Assembly: GCA_048976805.1 (NCBI GenBank)
Contig: JBHGUR010000079.1
Location: forward strand, 62,001 to 126,000
From: Ectobacillus sp048976805
Lineage (GTDB): Bacteria; Bacillota; Bacilli; Bacillales; Bacillaceae_G
Direction: 5' to 3'
Length of the DNA: 64,000 nt
Shown here: piece by piece, positions 33,850-42,482 of the stretch
Layout: the number at the start of each line of letters is the position of its first letter
Numbering within the stretch: the first letter of the stretch is position 1
Position numbers and translations under genes: made by a program
Notes under the pieces: model-generated
Database searches by the model: none
The model's input: only the letters and a program-made list of their open reading frames with translations
What the model was told of the DNA's origin: nothing

Positions 33850-33908
33850 AGCCTTTGTGCTTTCTCTTTCTCGAATATATGAGAAGTGAAAGCGCAAAGG
33901 CTTTTTTT
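33850..33908 (+). terminator. Riboswitch terminator (expression platform)
   Basis: AGCCTTTGTGCTTTC with further pairing to TTTCTC on the 5' side folds onto GAGAA, GAAAGC and CAAAGGCT (ending 33902), followed by seven T. This long imperfect hairpin directly after the aptamer would end transcription when purine is bound. Confidence 0.88.
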
Positions 33909-33961
33909 ATTTAAATATTCGACAAATTCCCTTTTTTTATATTTCGGTTTTGATAATTTCG

Positions 33962-33970
33962 TGATATAGT
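33962..33970 (+). promoter_or_regulatory. Possible second promoter before the GntR gene
   Basis: TGA-TATAGT (33962-33970) is an extended -10 element downstream of the riboswitch terminator; no -35 match is clear. If active it would express the regulator independently of purines. Confidence 0.35.
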
Positions 33971-34039
33971 AAAGGTGGAAAAAGAAGAATAGATGTCTTA
34001 CATCAGAGGTCGAATAAGTAAGAGTACTGGAGGATTAGC

Positions 34040-34765
34040 ATGTTAATCAGATCAGATAGCCGGCATCTGTATTTGCGAGTCATAGACCGGATTAAAGAGG
34101 ATATTAAAAACGGCGTATATAAAGAAAAACAAAAGTTACCGTCTGAATTTGATTTAGCGAAAGAGCTAGGAGTATCGCGAGCAACTCTTAGGGAAGCTCT
34201 TCGTATTTTAGAGGAAGAAAATGTAGTAATCCGCCGTCACGGCGTTGGGACTTTTGTGAACGCAAAACCGCTGTTTTCCTCTGGAATCGAGCAGCTCTCA
34301 AGTATTACGGATATGATTGCGGATGCAGGCAAGAAACCGGGGACTATCTTTCTTTCTTCTTCTATTACAAGATTGACGGAAGAAGAAAAAGGAAAGTTTA
34401 AGAGTGAAACAGATTTGGAAGCGCTCACAATCGAGCGTGTTCGTACAGCGGACAGTGAACCAGTTGTGTATTGTATAGATAAAGTTCCGAAACATATTTT
34501 TCCTGATTTGTCGGAATATAAAGAAGAATCGTTGTTGAATATCATCCATAAACTTACAAACAAAAGAATTACATATGCGGTGGCGTACATTGAGCCTCTT
34601 GGCTACCATTCGAAGATATCGCCAATATTGGAGTGTGACCCGGAAACGGCGCTGCTTGTCTTAAAGCAAATGCATTATGACCAAAGCGATGAGCCAATTT
34701 TATATTCCATCAATTATTTTCGTGCGGACAAGTTCAGCTTTCATGTTTTGCGGAAGCGTCTTTAA
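34040..34765 (+). CDS. ymfC: GntR-family regulator with UTRA domain (YmfC-like)
   Basis: A 241-residue HutC/FarR-type repressor. The winged helix (residues 5-75) has KLPSEFDLAKELGVSRATLREALRILEEE-type spacing, and a UTRA ligand domain (about 95-235) follows. It lies after spoIIIE, as ymfC does in B. subtilis, but here it is followed by a nucleoside transporter, suggesting that it controls nucleoside uptake. ATG 34040 has TGGAGGA upstream. Ligand unknown; a nucleoside or purine base is inferred from context only. Confidence 0.85.
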   Translation: MLIRSDSRHLYLRVIDRIKEDIKNGVYKEKQKLPSEFDLAKELGVSRATLREALRILEEENVVIRRHGVGTFVNAKPLFSSGIEQLSSITDMIADAGKKPGTIFLSSSITRLTEEEKGKFKSETDLEALTIERVRTADSEPVVYCIDKVPKHIFPDLSEYKEESLLNIIHKLTNKRITYAVAYIEPLGYHSKISPILECDPETALLVLKQMHYDQSDEPILYSINYFRADKFSFHVLRKRL

Positions 34766-34859
34766 TCTTTCGTATCCTTTTAGGGGGGTGACTTCTTTCA
34801 ATAGAGACAACATCTAGGCTGCAAATATAGGAATTTATATTTATTAGGGGGTTCTATTT

Positions 34860-35933
34860 ATGAAGAAAAAAACCGGTCTTTTATTATCCTTGACACTTGC
34901 TGCTAGTACAATTTTAGGCGCCTGCGGAAGCTCTGACAAAGCGGGTGAACAGAACGGGGGCAAAAAAGCATCTGATTTTAAGGTAGGCATGGTTACTGAT
35001 GTTGGGGGTGTAGATGACAAATCGTTTAACCAATCTGCATGGGAAGGATTGAAAAGCTTTGGCAAAGCAAACGGTTTAAAGGAAAATGAAGGATATCGTT
35101 ATCTTCAGTCTAGCCGTGATTCTGATTATGAGCCAAATTTAACAAAATTTGCAGAAAGCGGTTATGACTTAACATTTGGTATTGGTTACCTATTGGCAGA
35201 ACCGGTTGAAAAAGTAGCGGACCAGTTTAAGGATAGTCAGTTTGCAATCGTTGACAGCGTTGTTAAAAAGCCGAATGTAACAAGCATTACGTTTAAGGAA
35301 AATGAAGGATCCTTCTTAGTCGGCGTAGTGGCAGCTATGACAACTAAATCAAATAAAGTAGGATTTATCGGCGGCATTAAGAGCCCGTTAATTCAAAAGT
35401 TTGAATATGGATTCATTGCGGGCGTTAAAGCTGTAAACCCGCAAATTGAAGTTGTATCCCAGTATGCTGAGGCTTTTGATAAGCCTGAAAAAGGTTCAGT
35501 ATTAGCATCTGCCATGTATGGACAAGGCGTTGACGTAATCTACCATGCTTCCGGCGCAACAGGTAATGGTGTGTTTACAGAGGCAAAAAACCGCAAGAAA
35601 AAAGGGGAAAACGTTTGGGTAATCGGTGTTGACCGCGACCAGCATCAAGAGGGCATGCCAGAAAACGTAACGTTAACTTCCATGGTAAAACGCGTTGACG
35701 TAGCGGTAGAAAAGGTTTCACAAGAGGCGAAAGACGGCAAGCTTAAAGGAGGCGAAATTGAAGAATTTGGCCTTAAGGATAAAGGGATTGACATCGCCCC
35801 AACAACTGAAAATGTAAGTAAAGAAGCTTTGGCAAAAGTAGAAGAATTCAAAAAGCAGCTTTTAGACGGTACGGTCAAAGCGCCAGCTACTCCAGATGAG
35901 TATAAAGCATATGAGGCTTCTTTAAAGAAATAA
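34860..35933 (+). CDS. BMP-family nucleoside-binding lipoprotein
   Basis: A 357-residue substrate-binding lipoprotein of an ABC importer, similar to NupN of B. subtilis. The signal peptide ends in the lipobox LGAC with Cys22. The Bmp domain shows VGMVTDVGGVDDKSFNQSAWEGL (residues 41 on), then VGFIGGIKSPLIQKFEYGFIAGV and WVIGVDRDQHQEG. Relatives bind guanosine and other purine nucleosides. The riboswitch and permease genes around it support nucleoside uptake. ATG 34860 follows AGGGGG. A strong hairpin separates it from the ATPase gene. Confidence 0.9.
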   Translation: MKKKTGLLLSLTLAASTILGACGSSDKAGEQNGGKKASDFKVGMVTDVGGVDDKSFNQSAWEGLKSFGKANGLKENEGYRYLQSSRDSDYEPNLTKFAESGYDLTFGIGYLLAEPVEKVADQFKDSQFAIVDSVVKKPNVTSITFKENEGSFLVGVVAAMTTKSNKVGFIGGIKSPLIQKFEYGFIAGVKAVNPQIEVVSQYAEAFDKPEKGSVLASAMYGQGVDVIYHASGATGNGVFTEAKNRKKKGENVWVIGVDRDQHQEGMPENVTLTSMVKRVDVAVEKVSQEAKDGKLKGGEIEEFGLKDKGIDIAPTTENVSKEALAKVEEFKKQLLDGTVKAPATPDEYKAYEASLKK

Positions 35934-35949
35934 GCAGTAGAGAAATAGA

Positions 35950-35980
35950 ACAGAGGTTAGTTCAAAGAACTAACCTCTGT
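35950..35980 (+). promoter_or_regulatory. Intercistronic hairpin between the lipoprotein and ATPase genes
   Basis: ACAGAGGTTAGTTC (35950-35963) pairs perfectly over 14 bp with GAACTAACCTCTGT (35967-35980) around AAA, with no T-run. Such hairpins after binding-protein genes protect the upstream message or cause partial termination, so the binding protein is made in excess of the transporter core. Confidence 0.7.
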
Positions 35981-36032
35981 ATATATGAAGTGAATGAAAA
36001 AGTATGAAACTTCCAAAAGGGGAGGTTATTCT

Positions 36033-37565
36033 ATGGACTATGTAATCGAGATGAATAATATTACGAAAATATTCCCTGGCATCATCGCTAATGATAATAT
36101 TACATTGCAAGTAAAAAAAGGGGAAATCCACGCTTTGCTTGGGGAGAACGGCGCGGGGAAATCAACATTGATGAACGTTTTATTCGGCTTGTATCAGCCG
36201 GAGCAGGGCGAAATTAAAATCAAGGGAAAGCCGGTGAAAATTACAAATCCGAACATTGCTAATGATTTAGGGATTGGCATGGTTCACCAGCATTTTATGC
36301 TTGTCCATAATTTTACAGTTACTGAAAATATTATTCTTGGGAATGAACCGAAAAAGGGCGGTAAAATCAACATTGAAGAAGCAGCTCAGGAAATTAAAAG
36401 GCTTTCCAAGCAGTACGGTTTAGCGGTAGATCCGTATGCGAAAATCGAGGATATTTCTGTAGGCATGCAGCAGCGTGTAGAGATTTTGAAAACGTTGTAC
36501 CGCGGTGCGGAGATTTTGATTTTTGATGAGCCAACAGCCGTATTAACTCCCCAGGAGATTCATGAATTAATTGGGATTATGAAGCGTCTTGTACAAGAGG
36601 GAAAATCTATCATCCTGATTACCCACAAATTGAAAGAAATTTTACAAGTATGCGACCGCTGTACCATTATCCGTAAGGGAAAAGGGATTGGAACGGTAGA
36701 AATCGCAAAAACGAATGAGCAGCAACTGGCAGCTCTGATGGTTGGCCGTGAGGTGAACTTTAAAACAGAAAAGTCAGACGCCCAACCTCGTCAAACTGTA
36801 TTGGAGATTAAAAAGCTGGTTGTAAATGATGCACGCCGCTTGCCGGCAGTAAGAGGACTTGACTTAACTGTTCGTGCAGGGGAAATTGTTGGTATTGCAG
36901 GAGTAGATGGCAATGGTCAAAGCGAGTTGATTGAGGCGATTACAGGATTACGAAAAGTTGAGTCAGGCTCTATTGCTTTAAATGGAAAAAACATTACAAA
37001 CTGGCCAACACGCCGCATTACGGAGGAAGGGGTAGGGCATATCCCGCAGGATCGCCATAAACATGGGCTCGTTCTCGATTTTTCTGTTGCCGATAATATG
37101 GTGCTGCAAACATATTATAAACGTCCTTTTTCCAATAAAGGCGTATTAAACTTCAATAAAATTTATGAAAAGGCAAAATCTTTGATTGAGCAATTTGACG
37201 TTCGTACACCAAGCGAACATACCTTGGCCCGTGCCTTATCGGGAGGGAATCAGCAAAAAGCGATTATTGCCCGGGAAGTAGACCGCGATCCGGAGCTGTT
37301 GCTTGCGGCGCAGCCGACGCGCGGATTGGATGTAGGGGCAATTGAATTTATTCATAAAAAGCTGGTAGAGCAACGCGATAAAGGGAAAGCTGTTCTTCTC
37401 GTTTCTTTAGAACTGGATGAAATTCTAAATGTAAGTGATCGCATTGCTGTTATTTATGAAGGGAAAATTGTAGGAATTGTCAATGCCAAAGAAACGAATG
37501 AGCAGGAGCTTGGGCTTCTGATGGCAGGCGGGAAGCAAGGGGAGAAGGTGAATGTAGATGCGTAA
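36033..37565 (+). CDS. Nucleoside ABC transporter ATP-binding protein (two NBDs)
   Basis: A 510-residue duplicated ATPase of the sugar/nucleoside importer type, similar to NupO. The first NBD is intact: Walker A GENGAGKST (37-45), signature SVGMQQ (142-147), Walker B IFDEPT (Asp165, Glu166). The second is degenerate: GVDGNGQS at 290-297 has Gln for the Walker A lysine, and the Walker B region is AAQPTRGLD with no Asp-Glu pair. The signature LSGGNQQ (402-408) is kept. ATG 36033 follows AAGGGGAGG; the ATG at 35994 is poor. It overlaps the next gene by 8 nt. Confidence 0.9.
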   Translation: MDYVIEMNNITKIFPGIIANDNITLQVKKGEIHALLGENGAGKSTLMNVLFGLYQPEQGEIKIKGKPVKITNPNIANDLGIGMVHQHFMLVHNFTVTENIILGNEPKKGGKINIEEAAQEIKRLSKQYGLAVDPYAKIEDISVGMQQRVEILKTLYRGAEILIFDEPTAVLTPQEIHELIGIMKRLVQEGKSIILITHKLKEILQVCDRCTIIRKGKGIGTVEIAKTNEQQLAALMVGREVNFKTEKSDAQPRQTVLEIKKLVVNDARRLPAVRGLDLTVRAGEIVGIAGVDGNGQSELIEAITGLRKVESGSIALNGKNITNWPTRRITEEGVGHIPQDRHKHGLVLDFSVADNMVLQTYYKRPFSNKGVLNFNKIYEKAKSLIEQFDVRTPSEHTLARALSGGNQQKAIIAREVDRDPELLLAAQPTRGLDVGAIEFIHKKLVEQRDKGKAVLLVSLELDEILNVSDRIAVIYEGKIVGIVNAKETNEQELGLLMAGGKQGEKVNVDA

Positions 37566-38616
37566 AAATTTTTTGACTCCGCGTATGATTAATGTTCTTG
37601 TACCGGTATTATCAGCTGTTTTTGGACTTATAATCGGCGCAATTGTTATGGTAGTGAGCGGATATGATCCAGTTGCAGGCTACAGCGCTTTATGGGAAGG
37701 AATGTTTGGAACGCCGCGGGCAACGGGGGAAACGATACGCACAATGATTCCGCTCGTGCTTGCAGGCCTTTCAGTAGCTTTTGCTTTTCGCACAGGGCTG
37801 TTTAATATCGGAGTGGAAGGGCAGCTGCTTGTGGGTTGGCTTGCAGCTGTATGGGTTGGTTATGCGCTCGATTTGCCGCCGGTCATTCATATTCCGCTTT
37901 CTATTATGGCAGCAGTACTGGCTGGAGGACTGTGGGGATTTGTACCAGGATATTTAAAAGGAAAATTTAAAGTAAATGAAGTTATCGTTACGATTATGAT
38001 GAATTATATTGCATTATACGTAACGTATGATTTAATTAAGCGCTTTTTGCATGCGGGAAACGAAAAGTCACATAACGTTAAGGAAAGCGCCTCTTTAGTC
38101 TCTGCATTTCTATCAGACTTAACGGGAGGTTCCCGTTTGCATTGGGGAATTATCGTAGCTTTAATTGCAGCGCTTATTATGTGGTTTATTTTAGAGCGCA
38201 CTACGCTTGGGTATGAATTAAAATCCGTTGGCTTTAACCAGCACGCATCTCAATATGCAGGTATGAAGGTATCGCGCAATGTTGTCGTATCTATGGCGAT
38301 TGCCGGCGCATTTGCAGGAGTTGGCGGTGCAATGGAAGGACTTGGAACATTCCAAAATATGACTGCAATGTCTTCCTTTACGGGCATCGGCTTTGACGGA
38401 ATTGCCGTTGCGCTGCTTGGCGCCAACAATGCATTTGGAATTGTGCTTGCAGCGCTTTTGTTTGGCGGATTAAAGAGCGCGGCTCCGCAAATGAATTTTG
38501 CAGCAAATGTACCTTCTGAATTAATCAATGTAATCATTGCTTGTATTATTTTCTTTGTAGCGTGCAGCTATGTGCTTCGTTGGGCGCTTTCTCGCTTCAG
38601 TAAGGAGGGAAAATAG
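37558..38616 (+). CDS. Nucleoside ABC transporter permease (first)
   Basis: A 352-residue inner-membrane permease of the BPD_transp_2 family, similar to NupP, with about nine hydrophobic segments. Conserved parts are GLSVAFAFRTGLFNIGVEGQ (about 70-89) and the later GVGGAMEGLGTF. The ATG overlaps the ATPase gene by 8 nt. It forms the channel with the next gene's product. Confidence 0.9.
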   Translation: MRKNFLTPRMINVLVPVLSAVFGLIIGAIVMVVSGYDPVAGYSALWEGMFGTPRATGETIRTMIPLVLAGLSVAFAFRTGLFNIGVEGQLLVGWLAAVWVGYALDLPPVIHIPLSIMAAVLAGGLWGFVPGYLKGKFKVNEVIVTIMMNYIALYVTYDLIKRFLHAGNEKSHNVKESASLVSAFLSDLTGGSRLHWGIIVALIAALIMWFILERTTLGYELKSVGFNQHASQYAGMKVSRNVVVSMAIAGAFAGVGGAMEGLGTFQNMTAMSSFTGIGFDGIAVALLGANNAFGIVLAALLFGGLKSAAPQMNFAANVPSELINVIIACIIFFVACSYVLRWALSRFSKEGK

Positions 38617-39576
38617 ATGGACTTCCTAGACGTTCTCGCAATTATTGTAACAGGAACGCTATATACAGCAGCCCCGCTCATTTTCACGGCGCTTGGCGGG
38701 GTGTTTAGCGAACGGTCCGGCGTCGTAAATATTGCTTTAGAGGGTTTAATGTTGTTTGGAGCATTTATCGGAATCGTGACGACATTATTGATGGGCGATG
38801 TTTGGGGTGCGATGACCCCTTGGATATCCTTGCTTATCGCTGCGGTAAGCTGCGGTTTGTTTGCGCTATTGCATGCGGTTGCTTCTATTACGTTTAAAGC
38901 GGATCAAGTTGTCAGCGGGGTGGCGATTAACTTTTTGGCGCTTGGTGTAACCGTATTTGCGATTAAAAAGATTTTCGGAAAAGGGCAAACGGATTTCATT
39001 AAATACCGCATTGAGAAAATCGATCTTCCGGGTCTTTCTGATATTCCGATTCTTGGAAAGGTTTTGTTTTCCGATGTGCCGCTTACATCTTATATTGCTA
39101 TTATTTTGGCTTTTGTCGTTTGGTACGTTATTTATAAAACGCCGTTCGGCCTTCGTCTTCGTGCAGTTGGCGAGCACCCAATGGCGGCGGATACAATGGG
39201 AATCAATGTATATAAAATGCGGTATATTGCCGTATTTCTTTCCGGGATGTTTGCGGGTGTAGGTGGAGCCGTATTTTCTACCTCAATCTCGAATAACTTT
39301 TCCGGAGCCACTATTACAGGACAAGGTTTCTTGGCTCTTGCAGCGATGATTTTTGGCAAATGGCATCCAATCGGCGCTCTCGGAGCGGCTTTGTTCTTCG
39401 GTTTTGCACAGTCTCTTGGAATTACGGGGGGAACTATTCCGTTTTTAAAAAATGTTCCGTCTATTTTCTTAACAATCTTGCCTTATGTCTTAACGATTTT
39501 TGCGCTTGTTGGCTTCGTTGGCCGTTCCGAAGCGCCAAAGGCATTGGGCACGCCGTATGAGAAAGGAAAACGGTAA
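38617..39576 (+). CDS. Nucleoside ABC transporter permease (second)
   Basis: A 319-residue permease similar to NupQ. The N-terminus has TALGGVFSERSGVVNIALEG, the family hallmark, and a later GVGGAVFSTSISN segment corresponds to the same region of the first permease. ATG 38617 directly follows the upstream stop codon, with AAGGAGGG overlapping the end of the first permease gene. Last gene of the riboswitch-controlled operon; a terminator follows. Confidence 0.9.
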   Translation: MDFLDVLAIIVTGTLYTAAPLIFTALGGVFSERSGVVNIALEGLMLFGAFIGIVTTLLMGDVWGAMTPWISLLIAAVSCGLFALLHAVASITFKADQVVSGVAINFLALGVTVFAIKKIFGKGQTDFIKYRIEKIDLPGLSDIPILGKVLFSDVPLTSYIAIILAFVVWYVIYKTPFGLRLRAVGEHPMAADTMGINVYKMRYIAVFLSGMFAGVGGAVFSTSISNNFSGATITGQGFLALAAMIFGKWHPIGALGAALFFGFAQSLGITGGTIPFLKNVPSIFLTILPYVLTIFALVGFVGRSEAPKALGTPYEKGKR

Positions 39577-39615
39577 GTGGCGCCTTCTCTTTTATTCTGC
39601 TACAAACATAAAATG

Positions 39616-39645
39616 AAAACCGCACTGTTGAGGTGCGGTTTTTTT
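39616..39645 (+). terminator. Terminator after the nucleoside transporter operon
   Basis: AAAACCGCAC (39616-39625) pairs perfectly with GTGCGGTTTT (39633-39642), followed by TTT. Confidence 0.92.
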
Positions 39646-39671
39646 GCGTGAGCTGCAAATATTCATGTTTT

Positions 39672-39701
39672 TTCACATACAATAGCGGTAAACTCTATAC
39701 T
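39672..39701 (+). promoter_or_regulatory. Sigma-A promoter for ymfF-ymfH
   Basis: TTCACA (39672-39677), 18-nt spacer, TATACT (39696-39701), about 70 nt before ymfF. Confidence 0.6.
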
Positions 39702-39773
39702 ATGAAGAAGTTGCAATAACCTTAGGAAAAACTGTATATTGAAGAAGAATATTCCTATAAAGGAGGAAGAGGT

Positions 39774-41048
39774 ATGGAAGTCATTCAGCATATCCATCAT
39801 CTTGATGGTTTAACAGTACATATGGTTCCTACAGTTAAGTATAAAACGAATACGTTAGTGCTGCGCATGAAGGCGCTGTTGCGTGAGGAAACAGTTACAT
39901 ACAGAGCTTTGCTGCCTTACGTGCTGCAGAGCGGAACTGAAAATTTGGCTTCTGTAAAAAATATTCGGCAATATTTAGAAGACTTATACGGTGCTGCTCT
40001 TGCTGTTGATGTGAGCAAAAAAGGGGAAGAGCACGTGATTTCTATTTATATGGATGTACCGAATGAGCTGTATTTACAGGACGCGCCGCCCCTTTTAGAA
40101 AAAACAATTGCGCTGCTAGCCGATATATTATTGCACCCGGCCCAGGAAAACGGAGCGTTTTTAGCTTCCATTGTCGAAAGTGAAAAACGTTCTTTGCAGC
40201 AGCGCATTCAATCTACTTATGATGATAAAATGCGCTATGCAAGCGAGCGCCTTATTGAAGAAATGTGCCAAGAAGAGCCGTATCGCTTGAGCGCAAATGG
40301 GTTAGAGGAAAAGATATCCGCTATCACGCCGCAGTCCTTATACGAATATTATAAGCGCGCGCTTGCAGAGGATGACGTTAACTTATACCTTGTAGGAGAC
40401 CTTCCGGATGAAACACTGTCTCTTATTAAAAAATATTTTACATTGCCAAAAAGGGAAGTTAACAAGCGGCCGGTTGCTTCTAAAGGCAAACACACAATAA
40501 AAGAAAACGAAGTGATTGAAAAGCAGGACATCAATCAAGGGAAGTTGAATATCGGGTATCGTACGCACATTACGTACCGCGATTTAGAATATTTTGCACT
40601 GCAAATATTTAACGGTTTGTTCGGAGGCTTTGCCCACTCGAAGCTGTTTGTAAACGTGCGTGAAAAAAATAGCCTTGCTTATTATGCAGCTTCCCGTTAT
40701 GAAAGCCATAAAGGTTTGCTGTTCGTTATGTCCGGGATTGAGGCGAAAAACTATGAAAAAGCAGTGGAAATTATTAAAGAGCAAATGGCGGCAATGCAAA
40801 ACGGCGATTTTACAAAGGAAGAGCTAGCACAAACGAAAGCGGTCATCAAAAATCAAATTTTAGAAACGATGGATACGCCGCGGGGTCTTATCGAGATGCT
40901 ATATCATAATGTAGTGGCCGATTATGAGCGGGATATTAACAGCTGGCTGGCGCAAATTGATGAAGTAACGAAAGAGCAGGTTATGGCAGTGGCCAATAAA
41001 ATAGAGTTGGATACAATTTACTTCCTGCGCGGATTGGAGGGAGCTTGA
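39774..41048 (+). CDS. ymfF: M16-family protein YmfF, zinc motif absent
   Basis: A 424-residue protein with the insulinase fold (LPYVLQSGTENLASVKNIRQYLEDLYGA in the first half; FNGLFGGFAHSKLFVNVREKNSLAY in the second). The HxxEH zinc motif is missing: the region where it should lie (about residues 30-65) has no such pattern. It is thus probably the non-catalytic partner of YmfH, as in heterodimeric processing peptidases. ATG 39774 follows AAAGGAGGAAGAGG. It lies 1 nt from ymfH. Substrate unknown. Confidence 0.88.
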   Translation: MEVIQHIHHLDGLTVHMVPTVKYKTNTLVLRMKALLREETVTYRALLPYVLQSGTENLASVKNIRQYLEDLYGAALAVDVSKKGEEHVISIYMDVPNELYLQDAPPLLEKTIALLADILLHPAQENGAFLASIVESEKRSLQQRIQSTYDDKMRYASERLIEEMCQEEPYRLSANGLEEKISAITPQSLYEYYKRALAEDDVNLYLVGDLPDETLSLIKKYFTLPKREVNKRPVASKGKHTIKENEVIEKQDINQGKLNIGYRTHITYRDLEYFALQIFNGLFGGFAHSKLFVNVREKNSLAYYAASRYESHKGLLFVMSGIEAKNYEKAVEIIKEQMAAMQNGDFTKEELAQTKAVIKNQILETMDTPRGLIEMLYHNVVADYERDINSWLAQIDEVTKEQVMAVANKIELDTIYFLRGLEGA

Positions 41049-41049
41049 G

Positions 41050-42336
41050 ATGGAAAAAATCGTGTTTGATCAATTAAAAGAGGAATTGTTGTATGAAAAG
41101 CTGCCAAATGGCTTGGAAGTGTATGTGCTGCCAAAGCGGGGGTTTAATAAAACGTATGCGACATTCACGACAAAGTACGGTTCAATCGACAATACGTTCG
41201 TACCGCTAGGAAAAGACGAGAAGCTTCATGTGCCGGACGGCATCGCGCACTTTTTGGAGCATAAGCTATTTGAAAAAGAAGATCACGATGCTTTTCAACT
41301 ATTTACTAAGCAAGGCGCGTCTTCCAATGCATTCACATCGTTTACCCGTACGGCTTATCTTTTTTCTTGTACGTCCAATGTAGAACAAAATTTAACTACG
41401 CTTTTGGATTTTGTACAGGAGCCGTACTTTACGGAAAAAACGGTCGAAAAAGAAAAGGGGATTATTGGCCAAGAAATTCAAATGTATCAAGACAATCCGG
41501 ATTGGCGCTTATATTTTGGCTTGATTGATAGCTTGTATCAAAAGCATCCAGTAAAAATTGATATTGCCGGCACGATTGAGTCTATTAGCAACATTACAAA
41601 GGATTTGTTATATGAATGCTACAGCACGTTCTATCACCCGAGCAATATGCTTTTGTTCGTTGTAGGGCCGGTAAATCCCGAAGAAATTATGAGGCTTGTC
41701 AGCGATAACCAGGCAAAGAAAAATTACACGGACCAGCCGGAAATCCAGCGCTTCTTTGAAGAGGAGCCGGAAGAAGTGAAAGAAAAGAAAACAGTGCTTC
41801 CTATGACGGTGCAAACTCCTAAATGCTTGGTGGGCATTAAAGCAAAGAATTCGAAAAAGACAGGGCGGGAGCTGCTGAAGCATGAAATTACTGTGACGCT
41901 TTTATTGGATTATTTGTTTGGCAAAGGCTCTAATAATTATGAGGGATTGTATCAAGACGGTTTAATCGACGATACATTTTCTTACGATTACACAGAAGAA
42001 AGCAATTTCGGTTTTGCGATGGTCGGAGGCGATACGAAGCATCCGGATCAACTTGCAGAAAAGCTGATTTCTATCTTTTTAAATACTAATTATGAAAATT
42101 TGTCAGCGGAGGCGCTAAATCGCGCGAAGAAAAAGAAAATTGGCGGCTTTTTGCGTTCCTTAAATTCCCCGGAATATATTGCGAATCAATTTACCCGTTA
42201 TGCTTTTAACGGCTCCAGTCTGTTTGATGCGCTCAGCGTTTTAGAGGAAATTACACTTGAGGATTTGCAAGCTGCTGCCAAAGACTTTGTAGATGAAAAG
42301 CGGATGAGCGTTTGTCAAGTAGTGCCGAAACAGTAA
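41050..42336 (+). CDS. ymfH: M16-family zinc protease YmfH
   Basis: A 428-residue peptidase with an intact inverted zinc motif, HFLEH (His67, Glu70, His71), followed by KLFEKEDHDAFQLF, and the distal glutamate region EKEKGIIGQEIQMYQDNP. ATG 41050 is 1 nt after the ymfF stop, so the pair is cotranslated and probably forms a complex with one active and one inactive subunit. Confidence 0.9.
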   Translation: MEKIVFDQLKEELLYEKLPNGLEVYVLPKRGFNKTYATFTTKYGSIDNTFVPLGKDEKLHVPDGIAHFLEHKLFEKEDHDAFQLFTKQGASSNAFTSFTRTAYLFSCTSNVEQNLTTLLDFVQEPYFTEKTVEKEKGIIGQEIQMYQDNPDWRLYFGLIDSLYQKHPVKIDIAGTIESISNITKDLLYECYSTFYHPSNMLLFVVGPVNPEEIMRLVSDNQAKKNYTDQPEIQRFFEEEPEEVKEKKTVLPMTVQTPKCLVGIKAKNSKKTGRELLKHEITVTLLLDYLFGKGSNNYEGLYQDGLIDDTFSYDYTEESNFGFAMVGGDTKHPDQLAEKLISIFLNTNYENLSAEALNRAKKKKIGGFLRSLNSPEYIANQFTRYAFNGSSLFDALSVLEEITLEDLQAAAKDFVDEKRMSVCQVVPKQ

Positions 42337-42341
42337 AGAAG

Positions 42342-42369
42342 AGCATCCTTGAATAGAGGATGCTTTTTT
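42342..42369 (+). terminator. Terminator after ymfH
   Basis: AGCATCC (42342-42348) pairs with GGATGCT (42358-42364), followed by TTTTT. Confidence 0.85.
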
Positions 42370-42482
42370 CGTAGAATAGGGTTGCCGCTTTACACAGCTT
42401 GGCGCCTTTAGAAGCGCAGGCACGCGGCATAAACAACGGTAATTTTTTCGTACTGCCGATGGAAGAGAGAAGGGGAACGAAA

